A DNA stretch of 64,000 nt from Microterricola gilva (GTDB lineage Bacteria > Actinomycetota > Actinomycetes > Actinomycetales > Microbacteriaceae). The notes under the pieces are model-generated. The model did no database searches. It was not told the origin of the DNA and worked only from the letters and a program-made list of their open reading frames with translations. How positions within the stretch are numbered: the first letter of the stretch is position 1; each line of letters begins with the position of its first letter. Shown in pieces: positions 8,791 through 16,635 of the stretch. The translations under genes and the position numbers were made by a program. The stretch is from contig NZ_SHLC01000001.1 in assembly GCF_004217495.1 (NCBI RefSeq), positions 3,162,001-3,226,000 on the forward strand, read 5' to 3'.

Positions 8791-8904
8791 AGAAGCATCC
8801 AAACAGAATTCGCCGACGGGCGGAGGCTCCCCCGGCCGATCTCAGGGTGCGTTCAGGGATTCACCCCATAGCGGGCGGATGCCGGCAGGGGCCACGATCG
8901 AACT

Positions 8905-10614
8905 ATGAAACACGATCTCCCCGCCGACCTCGACGCGGATGCCGCAGCTGGCACCGCCGCCGGCGCTGCCAGCGACACCACGGACGGCGGCCCAGCCGCG
9001 CCCGACTTCCCGGCATACTCCTCCAGCTCCGACCGCGACCAGCACGGCGGCGCACCGCACGGCTTCTTCGCCTGGCTGCGCAGCCTCGGCGTGCAGCGCC
9101 AGCCCGGCTGGATCGGTGGCGTGGCCTCCGGCATCGCCGCACGGATCGGCATCGACCCGATCATCGTGCGCGGGATCCTCGTGGTCCTCGCGATCTTCGC
9201 GGCACCCGTGCTGCTCTTCTACGGGATCGCCTGGCTGCTGCTGCCGGACAGCGATGGGCGCATCCACCTGCAGCGCCTGCTGAATGGCGACCCGCAGCCG
9301 GCGCTGGCCGGCATCGCGATCTTCGTCCTGCTCGGCCTGATGACGCCGCTGAACGCGGCGGCGCAGTCGGTGCTCGCCGGCAACTTCTGGACCACAGGCG
9401 GCTGGTTCTGGGGCTGGTCTGGCTCCTCGGTGATCGCCACCATCTTCAACATCGCCGCGCTCGCAGCCATCACCGTCTTCGTGGTGTGGCTCGTACGGCG
9501 CAGCAACGCGAACTCCCGGGGTGGGGGTGCACCGGCGCCGACCACCCTCGCCGGGTACAGCACCGCCCCGGCCACAGACGGCGGCGGCATCCGGTCGGGG
9601 GACTCCGATGCCGCCGCTACCACCATGGGCGACGCCGCGGCGGGCGCTGCGGCAGGCGCCGCGGCCGAGTCGGCTGCGGCGGTCTCTGCCGCATCCGCCA
9701 CCGCGCCGGCCGGCCCGCTGCCGACCGCCGAGTATGAGCCCGTCCCGCCCGGCGCTGGTGCATCGGTGGACGAGCTCGCCGCGTGGAAGCTGCAGCATGA
9801 GGCGTGGCGGATCGAACGCGAACGCTTCAACCGCGCGCAGGCCGATGCCGACAGGGCGGCCCGCTCGCAGTGGGCCGCAGAGAACAAGGCTCGTTCGCAG
9901 GCCTTCGCCGTGCAGGCAGCGGAGCACCGCCGGCTGCGCAAGCTCGAACGCCCCCGCACCAGCGCGGCCGCCGTGTTCTTCACCCTGGGAGCGGCCCTCG
10001 TCGCCGGCGCCGGCAGCGCCATCGCCGCCATGGGCACCCCGGAGAATGCCGACTATGCCGCGACCATCGGTGTGCTGGTGGCTGCGCTCGTGGCATCCTT
10101 CGCCATGATCATCGCCGGCATCGCGCGCCGCCGCAGTGGCTTCATCGCCGCCGTCACCATGACGCTGCTCCTCATCGGGCTCGTCTCGGCGACCCTGCCA
10201 CGAAACAGTGAGTTTCTGTGGCCCGGGCAGATGATCGACAATGGCTACGGAAACCGGACCGTGACCCAACCCTGGGGAGACCTCACCATTTGGGTGCATG
10301 ACGGCAACGATCTGGGTATCGATCCGAACGTTCTCTCCGTGACAAAGGCCAACGGTGACATCTACATCCGAATGGATGAAGACAGCTCACTCTCACTGAC
10401 CACATCGCTCAGCGCCGGCCACACCATCACCGTGTCGAGCACGGGAGACGGGGTGAACATTCCGCCCGAAGTGATCCACGCACAGGTGTCCGGTACGAAC
10501 CGCTTGGAGCTCGGCACGATCGGCCCCGGTGCCCCAGCTGATCTCATTCTTGATGCGTCGCTCTCGAACGGCGACATCTTCATCTGGCAGCACGTGGAAG
10601 CAGGTTCCAACTAA
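8905..10614 (+). CDS. PspC-domain membrane protein with C-terminal beta-rich region
   Basis: A 569-residue protein divergent from the PspC kinase, with no good Shine-Dalgarno before the ATG. Residues 1-50 are Ala/Asp/Ser-rich. The PspC domain is about residues 60-115 (GFFAWLRSLGVQRQPGWIGGVASGIAARIG... IAWLLLP). More membrane segments lie around 135-155 and 168-195, then an Ala-rich linker, a charged helix (about 290-350, WRIERERFNRAQADADRAARSQ), and three helices near 355-440. The last 120 residues are beta-strand-like (GNRTVTQPWGDLTIWVHDGNDLG... NGDIYIRMDEDSSLSL) and resemble the toast-rack/DUF-type C-termini of LiaF/PspC-like proteins. It is probably the signalling or accessory partner of the adjacent kinase. 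The next gene overlaps by one base. Confidence 0.85.
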   Translation: MKHDLPADLDADAAAGTAAGAASDTTDGGPAAPDFPAYSSSSDRDQHGGAPHGFFAWLRSLGVQRQPGWIGGVASGIAARIGIDPIIVRGILVVLAIFAAPVLLFYGIAWLLLPDSDGRIHLQRLLNGDPQPALAGIAIFVLLGLMTPLNAAAQSVLAGNFWTTGGWFWGWSGSSVIATIFNIAALAAITVFVVWLVRRSNANSRGGGAPAPTTLAGYSTAPATDGGGIRSGDSDAAATTMGDAAAGAAAGAAAESAAAVSAASATAPAGPLPTAEYEPVPPGAGASVDELAAWKLQHEAWRIERERFNRAQADADRAARSQWAAENKARSQAFAVQAAEHRRLRKLERPRTSAAAVFFTLGAALVAGAGSAIAAMGTPENADYAATIGVLVAALVASFAMIIAGIARRRSGFIAAVTMTLLLIGLVSATLPRNSEFLWPGQMIDNGYGNRTVTQPWGDLTIWVHDGNDLGIDPNVLSVTKANGDIYIRMDEDSSLSLTTSLSAGHTITVSSTGDGVNIPPEVIHAQVSGTNRLELGTIGPGAPADLILDASLSNGDIFIWQHVEAGSN

Positions 10615-11027
10615 TGAGCACACCCGACAACTCTCCAATCGCGCCCGAAATCGCCGCGACGACCCCACCTCCTGCGGCAGAGGATGTCGCTGCACCCGTG
10701 GCCGACGATGCGTGGCTGACCGTTCCGCTCGACGGTGCGAACAGCGGTGCCGACACCCCGCCAAAGGTGGGCAGCGTTGGCCCGCGCACGCGCTGGGCGG
10801 CCATCGTGTGGGGACTGGTGTTCGCCGCACTCGCCAGCGGCGCGCTCTACGTTGTGCTCTCCCCGCAGCACCGGATCGAGCTCATCGACTGGGTCACGAG
10901 CCTCGAGCCGACGACGCTGGCGCTCTACGGCGCGCTGGCCATCGGCGTCATCGTGCTGCTGTTCGGGCTGGTCGGGCTGCTGCGCCGTGCGCAGCGTGCG
11001 CTCGCGGCCCGCCGCGCCTCCGCCTAG
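10614..11027 (+). CDS. Small two-helix membrane protein of unknown function
   Basis: A 137-residue protein whose ATG overlaps the preceding TAA (TAATG), so it is translated with the PspC-domain protein. Residues 1-60 are polar, Ala/Pro/Asp-rich. Two membrane helices follow: about 62-85 (WAAIVWGLVFAALASGALYVVL) and 103-128 (TTLALYGALAIGVIVLLFGLVGLL), with an Arg/Ala-rich cytoplasmic end (RRAQRALAARRASA). I do not recognise a named family. Coupling to the PspC gene suggests a role in the same envelope-stress module. A perfect 13-bp stem-loop follows. Confidence 0.8.
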   Translation: MSTPDNSPIAPEIAATTPPPAAEDVAAPVADDAWLTVPLDGANSGADTPPKVGSVGPRTRWAAIVWGLVFAALASGALYVVLSPQHRIELIDWVTSLEPTTLALYGALAIGVIVLLFGLVGLLRRAQRALAARRASA

Positions 11028-11049
11028 GCGCACCGCGCGTCGAGAACAC

Positions 11050-11086
11050 GTTGTCGCCCTCACACCGCCTGGTTGAGGGCGACAAC
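11050..11086. terminator. Perfect 13-bp stem-loop at a convergent junction
   Basis: GTTGTCGCCCTCA (11050-11062) pairs perfectly with 11074-11086 across an 11-nt loop. It lies between the membrane protein gene (+) and the XRE regulator (-), so it probably terminates both. No T-run is evident. Confidence 0.7.
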
Positions 11087-11121
11087 TGCGTTTACGGTTG
11101 CGGCGCTACCCCCGGCCAGGG

Positions 11122-11538
11122 CTAGGCGCCCTTATCGACCTTGGCTGGCTTGTCCTCCGCCTTGCCGGCCTTCTCCTCGGCCTTGGCCGACTTGGCGCGC
11201 TTGGCCACCCTGCGGCGCTTCTCACCGACCGCGTCGGCCTGACCGGAGGCATCGGCCTGGCCTACATCCGGGCGCTTCTTCTTCTTTTTCTTCAGCGGTT
11301 TCGGCTGCGCGGTCGCGTCGTCGAGCATGGCGAGCCAGCTGTCACGACCGAGGGCGTGCACGATCTTGCTCAGCGTCGTGAGCGTGGATCCGTGCCCCTT
11401 CTCGAGGCTGCGGAGGGCCGTGAGACCCACCCCCGCGCGGTCGGCCAGCTCGCGCTGGGAGTAGTCGCGCTTGATGCGGAGTTCCCGCACAACCAGGCCG
11501 AGATCGCGCTCGACACGCTCCACGTCAAACTCAATCAT
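11122..11538 (-). CDS. XRE-family regulator with Lys/Ala-rich C-terminal tail
   Basis: A 138-residue protein starting at ATG 11538 (an upstream in-frame ATG at 11583 would add 15 residues and lies inside a palindrome). Residues 10-65 form a Cro/C1-type helix-turn-helix: LVVRELRIKRDYSQRELADRAGVGLTALRSLEKGHGSTLTTLSKIVHALG. From residue 78 the chain becomes a low-complexity basic tail with six consecutive Lys, then KRRRVAKRAKSAKAEEKAGKAEDKPAKVDKGA, similar in composition to histone H1-like tails. That architecture (specific HTH plus non-specific DNA-binding tail) is uncommon among small XRE proteins. Two inverted repeats upstream (11556-11567, 11577-11590) could be its operators. A 40-residue membrane protein is divergent from it. 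Confidence 0.85.
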   Translation of the reverse strand: MIEFDVERVERDLGLVVRELRIKRDYSQRELADRAGVGLTALRSLEKGHGSTLTTLSKIVHALGRDSWLAMLDDATAQPKPLKKKKKKRPDVGQADASGQADAVGEKRRRVAKRAKSAKAEEKAGKAEDKPAKVDKGA

Positions 11539-11555
11539 CGCAATTCCGACGCTTG

Positions 11556-11590
11556 ATGCTGTAGCATGGTTTAAGTGTCGCATATGCGAC
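11556..11590. promoter_or_regulatory. Two palindromes in the XRE / small-protein divergent promoter
   Basis: ATGCT-GT-AGCAT at 11556-11567 and the perfect 14-bp palindrome GTCGCATATGCGAC at 11577-11590 lie 10 bp apart, just upstream of the XRE gene and facing the small membrane protein gene. The position fits autoregulatory operator sites, but which protein binds is inference. Confidence 0.45.
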
Positions 11591-11695
11591 CGTTGTTTCA
11601 GAATGTGACGGGACCGACTCGTCACTGCTCGTCGTCCGTATGCATTCCGTACGGGCGGCTCGTTTGTGCATCTGAGACCAGAAAGGATAACTCTC

Positions 11696-11818
11696 ATGAT
11701 CGTTCAACTCGTTGGCGTAGCCCTGTTCGTACTCGCCGCATCGACCATCACGTGGGCGATGCTTTCGTTGCGTACCGCCCAGCAGCGCCGCTCGGCAGCC
11801 ACACAGCAGCTCGCGTGA
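11696..11818 (+). CDS. 40-residue single-helix membrane protein
   Basis: A short frame with a good Shine-Dalgarno (AAAGGA, 8 nt before ATG 11696) and a clear stop at 11816-11818. The protein starts MIVQLVGVALFVLAASTITW and has one membrane helix (about residues 3-24), followed by a polar Gln/Arg tail (RTAQQRRSAATQQLA). It is divergent from the XRE regulator and is followed 33 bp later by a strong stem-loop, so it has its own promoter-to-terminator unit. I do not recognise a family. The single-helix layout is like small regulatory membrane proteins. Confidence 0.6.
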   Translation: MIVQLVGVALFVLAASTITWAMLSLRTAQQRRSAATQQLA

Positions 11819-11850
11819 TCCCGTAGCGCCAGCCACACGCCGACTACTCA

Positions 11851-11887
11851 GAGAAGGCCCCGCTCCCCCAGTGGACGGGGCCTTCTC
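11851..11887. terminator. Stem-loop, 12-bp arms
   Basis: GAGAAGGCCCCG (11851-11862) pairs perfectly with CGGGGCCTTCTC (11876-11887). It follows the small membrane protein gene and faces the 3' end of murB, so it may act in both directions. Confidence 0.75.
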
Positions 11888-11925
11888 CGCACCCTCGACC
11901 GGCGAGCACACGACGGGCGCACCCA

Positions 11926-13137
11926 TTACAGCTCGATGCCGACGAGCACAGGCTCCGGGTGCAGAATCACGCCGAACTCGGCCTGGACGCGGCCCTGCAC
12001 GTAGCGGGCCAGCTGCGCGATCTCCTCTGCACGTGCTCCACCCGTGTTCGTGATCGCCAGCGTGTGCTTGCTCGAGATGGCGGCGCGCGAGCCCGGGAGA
12101 CGGAAACCGCGCCGGATGCCGGCGTTCTCGATCAGCCAGGCGGCGGAGAGCTTGACGAGCGTCTCGTTCGACGCGGCGGCTCCGGCGTCGACCGTCGAGG
12201 CCGCGAGCTCCTCCTGGTGCGTGAGGAAAGCGTCGAGCGGCGTGCCGGAGGCGAGGTGCCCGAGCGGCACCACGACGTCAGCTGCTTCCGGGGTCACCGG
12301 CCACTGTGGGGCGTCGGCGGGGAGCCCACGGGCGAAGTTCTCGCGCACGATCGGGTTGGTGAAGAAGGATCCGGCGCTGGCGGTGTCCGGGTCCTCCGGG
12401 TTCAGCACCATGCCCTTGGACGCCCGCAGCACGAGCACGGCGTCGCGCATCGCCTGCACCGGGACCCGGTCGCCGAGTTGCACGCCGAGCGCTCCGGCGA
12501 GCTGGGCGTACGCGACCGGCTGGCCGAGCGCCCCGCCCAGCATGGCCTGCTCGCCCGCGGTGTCGTGCAGCTCGAGTTCGACGGTGAGCACGATGCCCTG
12601 GCGGCCCTGCTTGAGCACCGAGGTGCGGTAGCCGAGCTCGAGCTCAGCCGCGCTCAGCCGGCTCACCTCGCCGGTGATGTGGTCGAGGAAGTCGATGGCG
12701 ACGAGGCTGGAGGAGAGCTCCTGACCGTATGCGCCGATGTTCTGAACGGGTGCGGCGCCGGTCGAGCCGGGAATGCCGGAGAGCGCCTCGATGCCCGACC
12801 AGCCACGGCCGACCGTGTAGGCGACGAGCTCGTCCCACGGCTCGCCTGCCTGCACGCGCACGCGCACGCGGCCAGGCGCCGCGGCATCCGTCGGCAGCAC
12901 CTCGATGCCGCGGGTGGCGATCCGCAGCACCGTGCCCTCGAACGGCTCGTCGCTGGCGACGGTGTTGGAACCGCCGGCCAGAACGAGCCACTCGTCGCCG
13001 TCGGCCCAGACCGCGAGCGCCGCGTCGACGAGGTCGCGCTGTGTCGAGGCCGTGACCATGCGCGCAGGCACGCCACCGACCCGCATCGTGGTGAGTTCTG
13101 CCAGTGCCAGGGGTGAACCCGCAGCGGAATCAGTCAT
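11926..13137 (-). CDS. murB: UDP-N-acetylmuramate dehydrogenase
   Basis: A 403-residue FAD enzyme that reduces UDP-GlcNAc-enolpyruvate to UDP-MurNAc with NADPH in peptidoglycan synthesis, in the cytoplasm. The N-terminal FAD-binding region has LTTMRVGG and LAGGSNTV (about residues 15-60), then GWSGIEALSGIPGSTGAAPVQNIGAYG (about 118-145), the classic type I MurB segment. Catalytic segments are SAGSFFTNP (Ser, about 245-255) and EFGVILHPEP (Glu, near 390). LIENAG near 335 is also conserved. It lies 9 bp after a MaoC hydratase gene, in the order MaoC-MaoC-murB that is common in actinobacteria. Confidence 0.96.
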   Translation of the reverse strand: MTDSAAGSPLALAELTTMRVGGVPARMVTASTQRDLVDAALAVWADGDEWLVLAGGSNTVASDEPFEGTVLRIATRGIEVLPTDAAAPGRVRVRVQAGEPWDELVAYTVGRGWSGIEALSGIPGSTGAAPVQNIGAYGQELSSSLVAIDFLDHITGEVSRLSAAELELGYRTSVLKQGRQGIVLTVELELHDTAGEQAMLGGALGQPVAYAQLAGALGVQLGDRVPVQAMRDAVLVLRASKGMVLNPEDPDTASAGSFFTNPIVRENFARGLPADAPQWPVTPEAADVVVPLGHLASGTPLDAFLTHQEELAASTVDAGAAASNETLVKLSAAWLIENAGIRRGFRLPGSRAAISSKHTLAITNTGGARAEEIAQLARYVQGRVQAEFGVILHPEPVLVGIEL

Positions 13138-13146
13138 CGAACGCTC

Positions 13147-13593
13147 TCAGCCGGCGACGGTGGCGAGGTCGACCCGCACCTGGGCTTTGCCGAGCACGGT
13201 CGCACCGTCGAAGGTGACGGTGAGATCGATGCGTGCAACGGAGCTCTCCGGCTCCAGCGCGCCGACCTTGGCGAGCACGCCGACCTCGGCACCGGCGGCC
13301 GGGTCGACCGGGACGGGGCGAGTGAACTTGACCTGGTAGTCGACGACGCGCGCCGGGTCGCCTGCCCAGTCGACGACGGGCTGCACGGCCAGGCCCATGG
13401 TGAGCATGCCGTGGGCGAGCACCCCTGACAGACCAACGGATGCCGCAACGTCGTCGCGGTAGTGGATCGGGTTGAAGTCGCCTGAGGCACCGGCATAGCG
13501 CACGAGCGAATCGCGGCTCAGGGCGAAGCTGCGCTCGGCGATGACGTCCCCGACGCTCAGATCTGCAAACGCGGGCTGGTTGTTCGCGGGCAT
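13147..13593 (-). CDS. MaoC-family (R)-specific hydratase, catalytic subunit type
   Basis: A 148-residue hot-dog-fold hydratase. It carries the hydratase 2 motif around SGDFNPIHYRDDVAASVGLSGVLAHGML (Asp and His about residues 38 and 43), which holds the catalytic Asp/His pair. The partner gene upstream overlaps by one base (TAATG) and encodes the N-terminal-type MaoC protein. Such pairs resemble HadA/HadB of the mycobacterial FAS-II hydratase. In a Microbacteriaceae genome without mycolic acids the substrate is probably another (3R)-hydroxyacyl thioester, which is inference. Confidence 0.85.
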   Translation of the reverse strand: MPANNQPAFADLSVGDVIAERSFALSRDSLVRYAGASGDFNPIHYRDDVAASVGLSGVLAHGMLTMGLAVQPVVDWAGDPARVVDYQVKFTRPVPVDPAAGAEVGVLAKVGALEPESSVARIDLTVTFDGATVLGKAQVRVDLATVAG

Positions 13594-14039
13594 TACTCGT
13601 CCCCCCTGACCACGAGGGTCGAGATCGCCGTGACGACGTGCTCGCCAGCGGCATCCGTGATCTGTGACTCGGCCGTCACCATGGCGTGCGGGCCGAGCGT
13701 CTTGACGCTCGCAACGGTGAGCGTCGCGATCAGCTCGTCGCCGGCCACGATCGGGCGGGAGTAGCTGAAGCGCTGGTCGCCGTGGACTACGCGGCTGAAG
13801 TCGATGCCGGCATCCGGCTCGGAAAGCAACTGGGCGAGCGTGAGCTCCTGCACGACGACGGCGAAGGTCGGCGGGGCGACAACGTCGGCGTGGCCGGCCG
13901 CGCGAGCGGCGTCGGGGTCGAGGTTGATCGGGTTCGTCGCGAAGACGGCGCGAGCGAACTCGCGCACCTTCTCACGTCCGACCAGATAGGGCGCGGTGGG
14001 CGGGAAGATCCGGCCCTGCAGTTCGGGGTTCACAGACAC
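13593..14039 (-). CDS. MaoC-like N-terminal-type hydratase subunit (HadA-like)
   Basis: A 148-residue protein with a GTG start at 14039. The opening SVNPELQGRIFPPTAPYLVGREKVREFARAVFATNPINLDPDAARAAGHADVVAPPTFAVVV is the FAS1-type dehydratase region (UPF0336/HadA-like) with a hot-dog fold. It lacks the Asp/His pair of the partner protein and would form a heterodimer with it. One-base overlap with the partner gene supports coupled translation in a three-gene operon ending in murB. The physiological substrate is unknown. Confidence 0.84.
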   Translation of the reverse strand: MSVNPELQGRIFPPTAPYLVGREKVREFARAVFATNPINLDPDAARAAGHADVVAPPTFAVVVQELTLAQLLSEPDAGIDFSRVVHGDQRFSYSRPIVAGDELIATLTVASVKTLGPHAMVTAESQITDAAGEHVVTAISTLVVRGDE

Positions 14040-14111
14040 GACACCAGTCTAGGCAACCCAACTGGCAGGCACCGCAGTGGGGGCCGGCATCCGCTCGGGA
14101 GGCAGAAGGCA

Positions 14112-14151
14112 GATCGGGAGGCCAGAACCCGCAGGTTCCAGCCTCCCGATC
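14112..14151. terminator. Large stem-loop downstream of the permease operon
   Basis: GATCGGGAGGC (14112-14122) pairs with 14141-14151. Inside, GAACC pairs with GGTTC around a 4-nt loop, leaving one CA/CA internal mismatch. It follows the stop of the leftward APC permease gene (14205) and is probably its terminator. Confidence 0.65.
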
Positions 14152-14204
14152 CCCCGAACGCCTCCCGAACGTGTGCTCGGCGGCGGTCGGATGACGCGAT
14201 GCCG

Positions 14205-15746
14205 TCAGTCGGCGGCCGCCCGGGAGAGCGTCTCGCCGCGGAAGAAGGCCGGCCGCTTGCGCGACTCGATGATCATGATGATGGCGCCACCGACCAGCAC
14301 GACCATGCCGAGGATGAACACCAGGCCGACGCCGCCGACGTTCGAGCCCGATCCGTAGTCCGGGTCCATGCTGTCGATGAGGGTCGCCACGAAGATCACC
14401 GCCAGGATGATGCCGCCGACGAGCGGGGCCAGCAGGGTGAAGAAGAACTCCCTCACGCTGTTGGTCCACTGCTTCCGGAAGTACCAGACGCAGGCGAAGG
14501 CGGTTATGCCGTAGTAGAAGCAGATCATCATGCCGAGGGCGGTGATGGTGTCCCAGAGCACGTTCTCGCTGATGAAGCGCATCACCGCGTAGAACACGCT
14601 CGCGACGACCGCGGAGACGATCGTGGCGTAGCCGGGGGTGAAGAAGCGCGGGCTCACCTTGGCGAACTTCGGCGACAGCGCGCCGTAGTGCCCCATCGCC
14701 AGCAGGGTGCGGGCGGGCGAGACGAACGTGGACTGCAGGCTCGACGCCGAGCTGGTGAGCACGGCGAGGGAGACCAGCACCGCGAGTGGTCCGAGGATCG
14801 GGCCGGCGAGGTGGAAGAACACGTTGTCCTGGATCTCGGGGTTGCCAAGGCCGAACTCCCCATCGCTGACGCCGGCGAAGGCGATCAGCGACACCGCGAT
14901 GAGCAGGTACAGGATCACGATCAGGAACACCGTGATGGTGGCGGCCCGGCCGGGCGTCTTCTCGGAGCCGCGGGTCTCCTCGTTCATGGTGAGGGTGACA
15001 TCCCAGCCCCAGAAGATGAAGATCGACAGCGAGATGCCGGCCGCGAACGCCGAGAAGGAGCTGACGGCGAAGGGATTGAACCAGGACGCCTCGATCGGCG
15101 TCGCGTCGAAGGCGTTGCCGTTGGCGACCTGCCAGAGCGCCGCGCCGGAGAAGATCAGGAGCACCAGCACCTGGAAGCCGACCAGCCAGTACTGCAGCTT
15201 CTGCGTGGTCTGCATGTCGCGGTAGGAGATCCAGGTCGCCCCGAGCATGAACAGCAGACAGGTCACCACGTTGATGAACGGGTTCGTCGCCAGCGACGCG
15301 ATGTCCGGGTTGCCGGCGATCTGCGAGATCAGCAGGAACAGGAAGTCCACCGCGATGCCGGCCAGGTTGGAGAGCACGAGGATGGTGGCCGCGATGAGCC
15401 CCCAGCCGGCCATCCAGCCGATCCACGGGCCGAAGGCCCGCGTCGCCCACGTGAAGGAGGTTCCCGAGTCCGGCATCCGCCGGTTCAGCTCGCGGTAGCC
15501 GAGGGCCACCAGCAGCATGGGGATGAATCCGACGAGGATGACGGCGGGCACCTGCACGCCCACCTCGGACACGGTCGGGCCGAGGGCGGCCGTCAGCGTG
15601 TACGCGGGGGCAATGCAGGAGATGCCGATGACGACGGCCCCGACGAGGCCGACGGAGCCTGCGCTGAGGCCCTTCTTGGAGATGCCGGTGTCGATGGTTG
15701 CAGCGGACTCAGCTGCAGCGACGTCCTTGGCGCTGTCGTTGTTCAT
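14205..15746 (-). CDS. APC-family amino acid/polyamine permease
   Basis: A 513-residue transporter with about 12 membrane helices, starting at ATG 15746 with GGGAG upstream. The first helix segment (LSAGSVGLVGAVVIGISCIAPAYTLTAALG) and RRMPDSGTSFTWATRAFGPWIGWMAGW are characteristic of the amino acid-polyamine-organocation superfamily. It follows a universal stress protein gene by 5 bp and belongs to the putrescine/GABA catabolic run, so uptake of putrescine, GABA or a related amine is the likely role. The N-terminal 25 residues and C-terminus are cytosolic. Substrate assignment is from context, not from motifs. Confidence 0.88.
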   Translation of the reverse strand: MNNDSAKDVAAAESAATIDTGISKKGLSAGSVGLVGAVVIGISCIAPAYTLTAALGPTVSEVGVQVPAVILVGFIPMLLVALGYRELNRRMPDSGTSFTWATRAFGPWIGWMAGWGLIAATILVLSNLAGIAVDFLFLLISQIAGNPDIASLATNPFINVVTCLLFMLGATWISYRDMQTTQKLQYWLVGFQVLVLLIFSGAALWQVANGNAFDATPIEASWFNPFAVSSFSAFAAGISLSIFIFWGWDVTLTMNEETRGSEKTPGRAATITVFLIVILYLLIAVSLIAFAGVSDGEFGLGNPEIQDNVFFHLAGPILGPLAVLVSLAVLTSSASSLQSTFVSPARTLLAMGHYGALSPKFAKVSPRFFTPGYATIVSAVVASVFYAVMRFISENVLWDTITALGMMICFYYGITAFACVWYFRKQWTNSVREFFFTLLAPLVGGIILAVIFVATLIDSMDPDYGSGSNVGGVGLVFILGMVVLVGGAIIMIIESRKRPAFFRGETLSRAAAD

Positions 15747-15751
15747 GTGGG

Positions 15752-16633
15752 CTACTCCCCAACCGTTGTGGTGGCGGCATCCCGTGGCACGACGACCATG
15801 GGTACCGAAAGTTCGTGCAGCATTTTCGCTGCGGTGGACCCGAGGAAGAGCCGGCGCGGCTGCGCGAGCCGGCTGGAGCCGACGAGCACGATGTCGTCGT
15901 CGTCCCAGTCGACACGGGTGACGGCCTCTTCGATGCTCTGGCCGGATGCCACCTCCGTGGTGACCTCGGCGTCCTCGTTGAGGGTCGCCAGCGCCTGCGT
16001 CGCGGCGGCATCGGCGTGTGCCGCGCCCACCCGGAGCACCTCCGGATCGTCGTGCCCGCCGGGCAGGTCGACGCCGACGAGGGAGATCAGGCGGAGCGGG
16101 ACATTGCCACTGGCAGCGAGCTTGATGCTCTCCTCCAGCAGCGCCTGCGCGCCAACGCGGGTGCCGATGGCGCACGTGATGCGGGTGAGCGGGCGCTCCA
16201 TGCCGCCGTTGCGCGTGCCCTCAGGAGCCAGCGCGACGGGCACGTGCGAGACGTGCAGCAGCGAGCTCGCCACGCTGCCGATGGTGAACCGGCCGAGCAG
16301 ACCGTGCCGGGCGGCGCCGACGACGATCATCTCGCTGCCGAGGGTCTCGGCGGTCTCGAGCAGGCCGTCGGCGAAGGAGTGCGCGTAGACCAGGTGCGTC
16401 TGCGCCGCGACATCTGCCGGCACCAATGCCCGGGCCTCGCGCAGCCATCCGGCGGCGAGCTGGGACAGGTGACGCTCGTAGCCCGCGTCGGTCGGGACGA
16501 CCGTCGGACGTTCCTCGCTGTGCAGCACGAGGACGATGTCGACGCCCGTTCCCCGGCTGCGTGCCAGGCGGACGCCGAGGGCGAGGGCATCCTCGCCCGC
16601 CGGCGTGGCGGTGTAGCCGACGAGCAGGCTCAT
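15752..16633 (-). CDS. Universal stress protein, two Usp domains
   Basis: A 293-residue protein with two tandem Usp folds (about residues 1-140 and 145-290). The first domain ends with IVVGAARHGLLGRFTIGSVASSLLHVSHVPVALAP and the second with IVLVGSSRLAQPRRLFLGSTAAKMLHELSVPMVVVPRD. Both fit the G-2x-G-9x-G(S/T) nucleotide-binding pattern at least in part. It lies between the putrescine oxidase gene (2 bp gap) and the APC permease gene (5 bp gap). Usp proteins paired with transporters, such as TeaD with TeaABC, can gate transport by binding ATP. That role here is inference. Confidence 0.88.
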   Translation of the reverse strand: MSLLVGYTATPAGEDALALGVRLARSRGTGVDIVLVLHSEERPTVVPTDAGYERHLSQLAAGWLREARALVPADVAAQTHLVYAHSFADGLLETAETLGSEMIVVGAARHGLLGRFTIGSVASSLLHVSHVPVALAPEGTRNGGMERPLTRITCAIGTRVGAQALLEESIKLAASGNVPLRLISLVGVDLPGGHDDPEVLRVGAAHADAAATQALATLNEDAEVTTEVASGQSIEEAVTRVDWDDDDIVLVGSSRLAQPRRLFLGSTAAKMLHELSVPMVVVPRDAATTTVGE

Positions 16634-16635
16634 GA

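Noticed and set aside
13686-16388. Long open frame on the plus strand opposite MaoC/permease/Usp genes
   Set aside because: Antisense frame typical of high-GC DNA: strongly Arg/Gly/Asp-biased, no family motifs, and covered by well-supported minus-strand genes.
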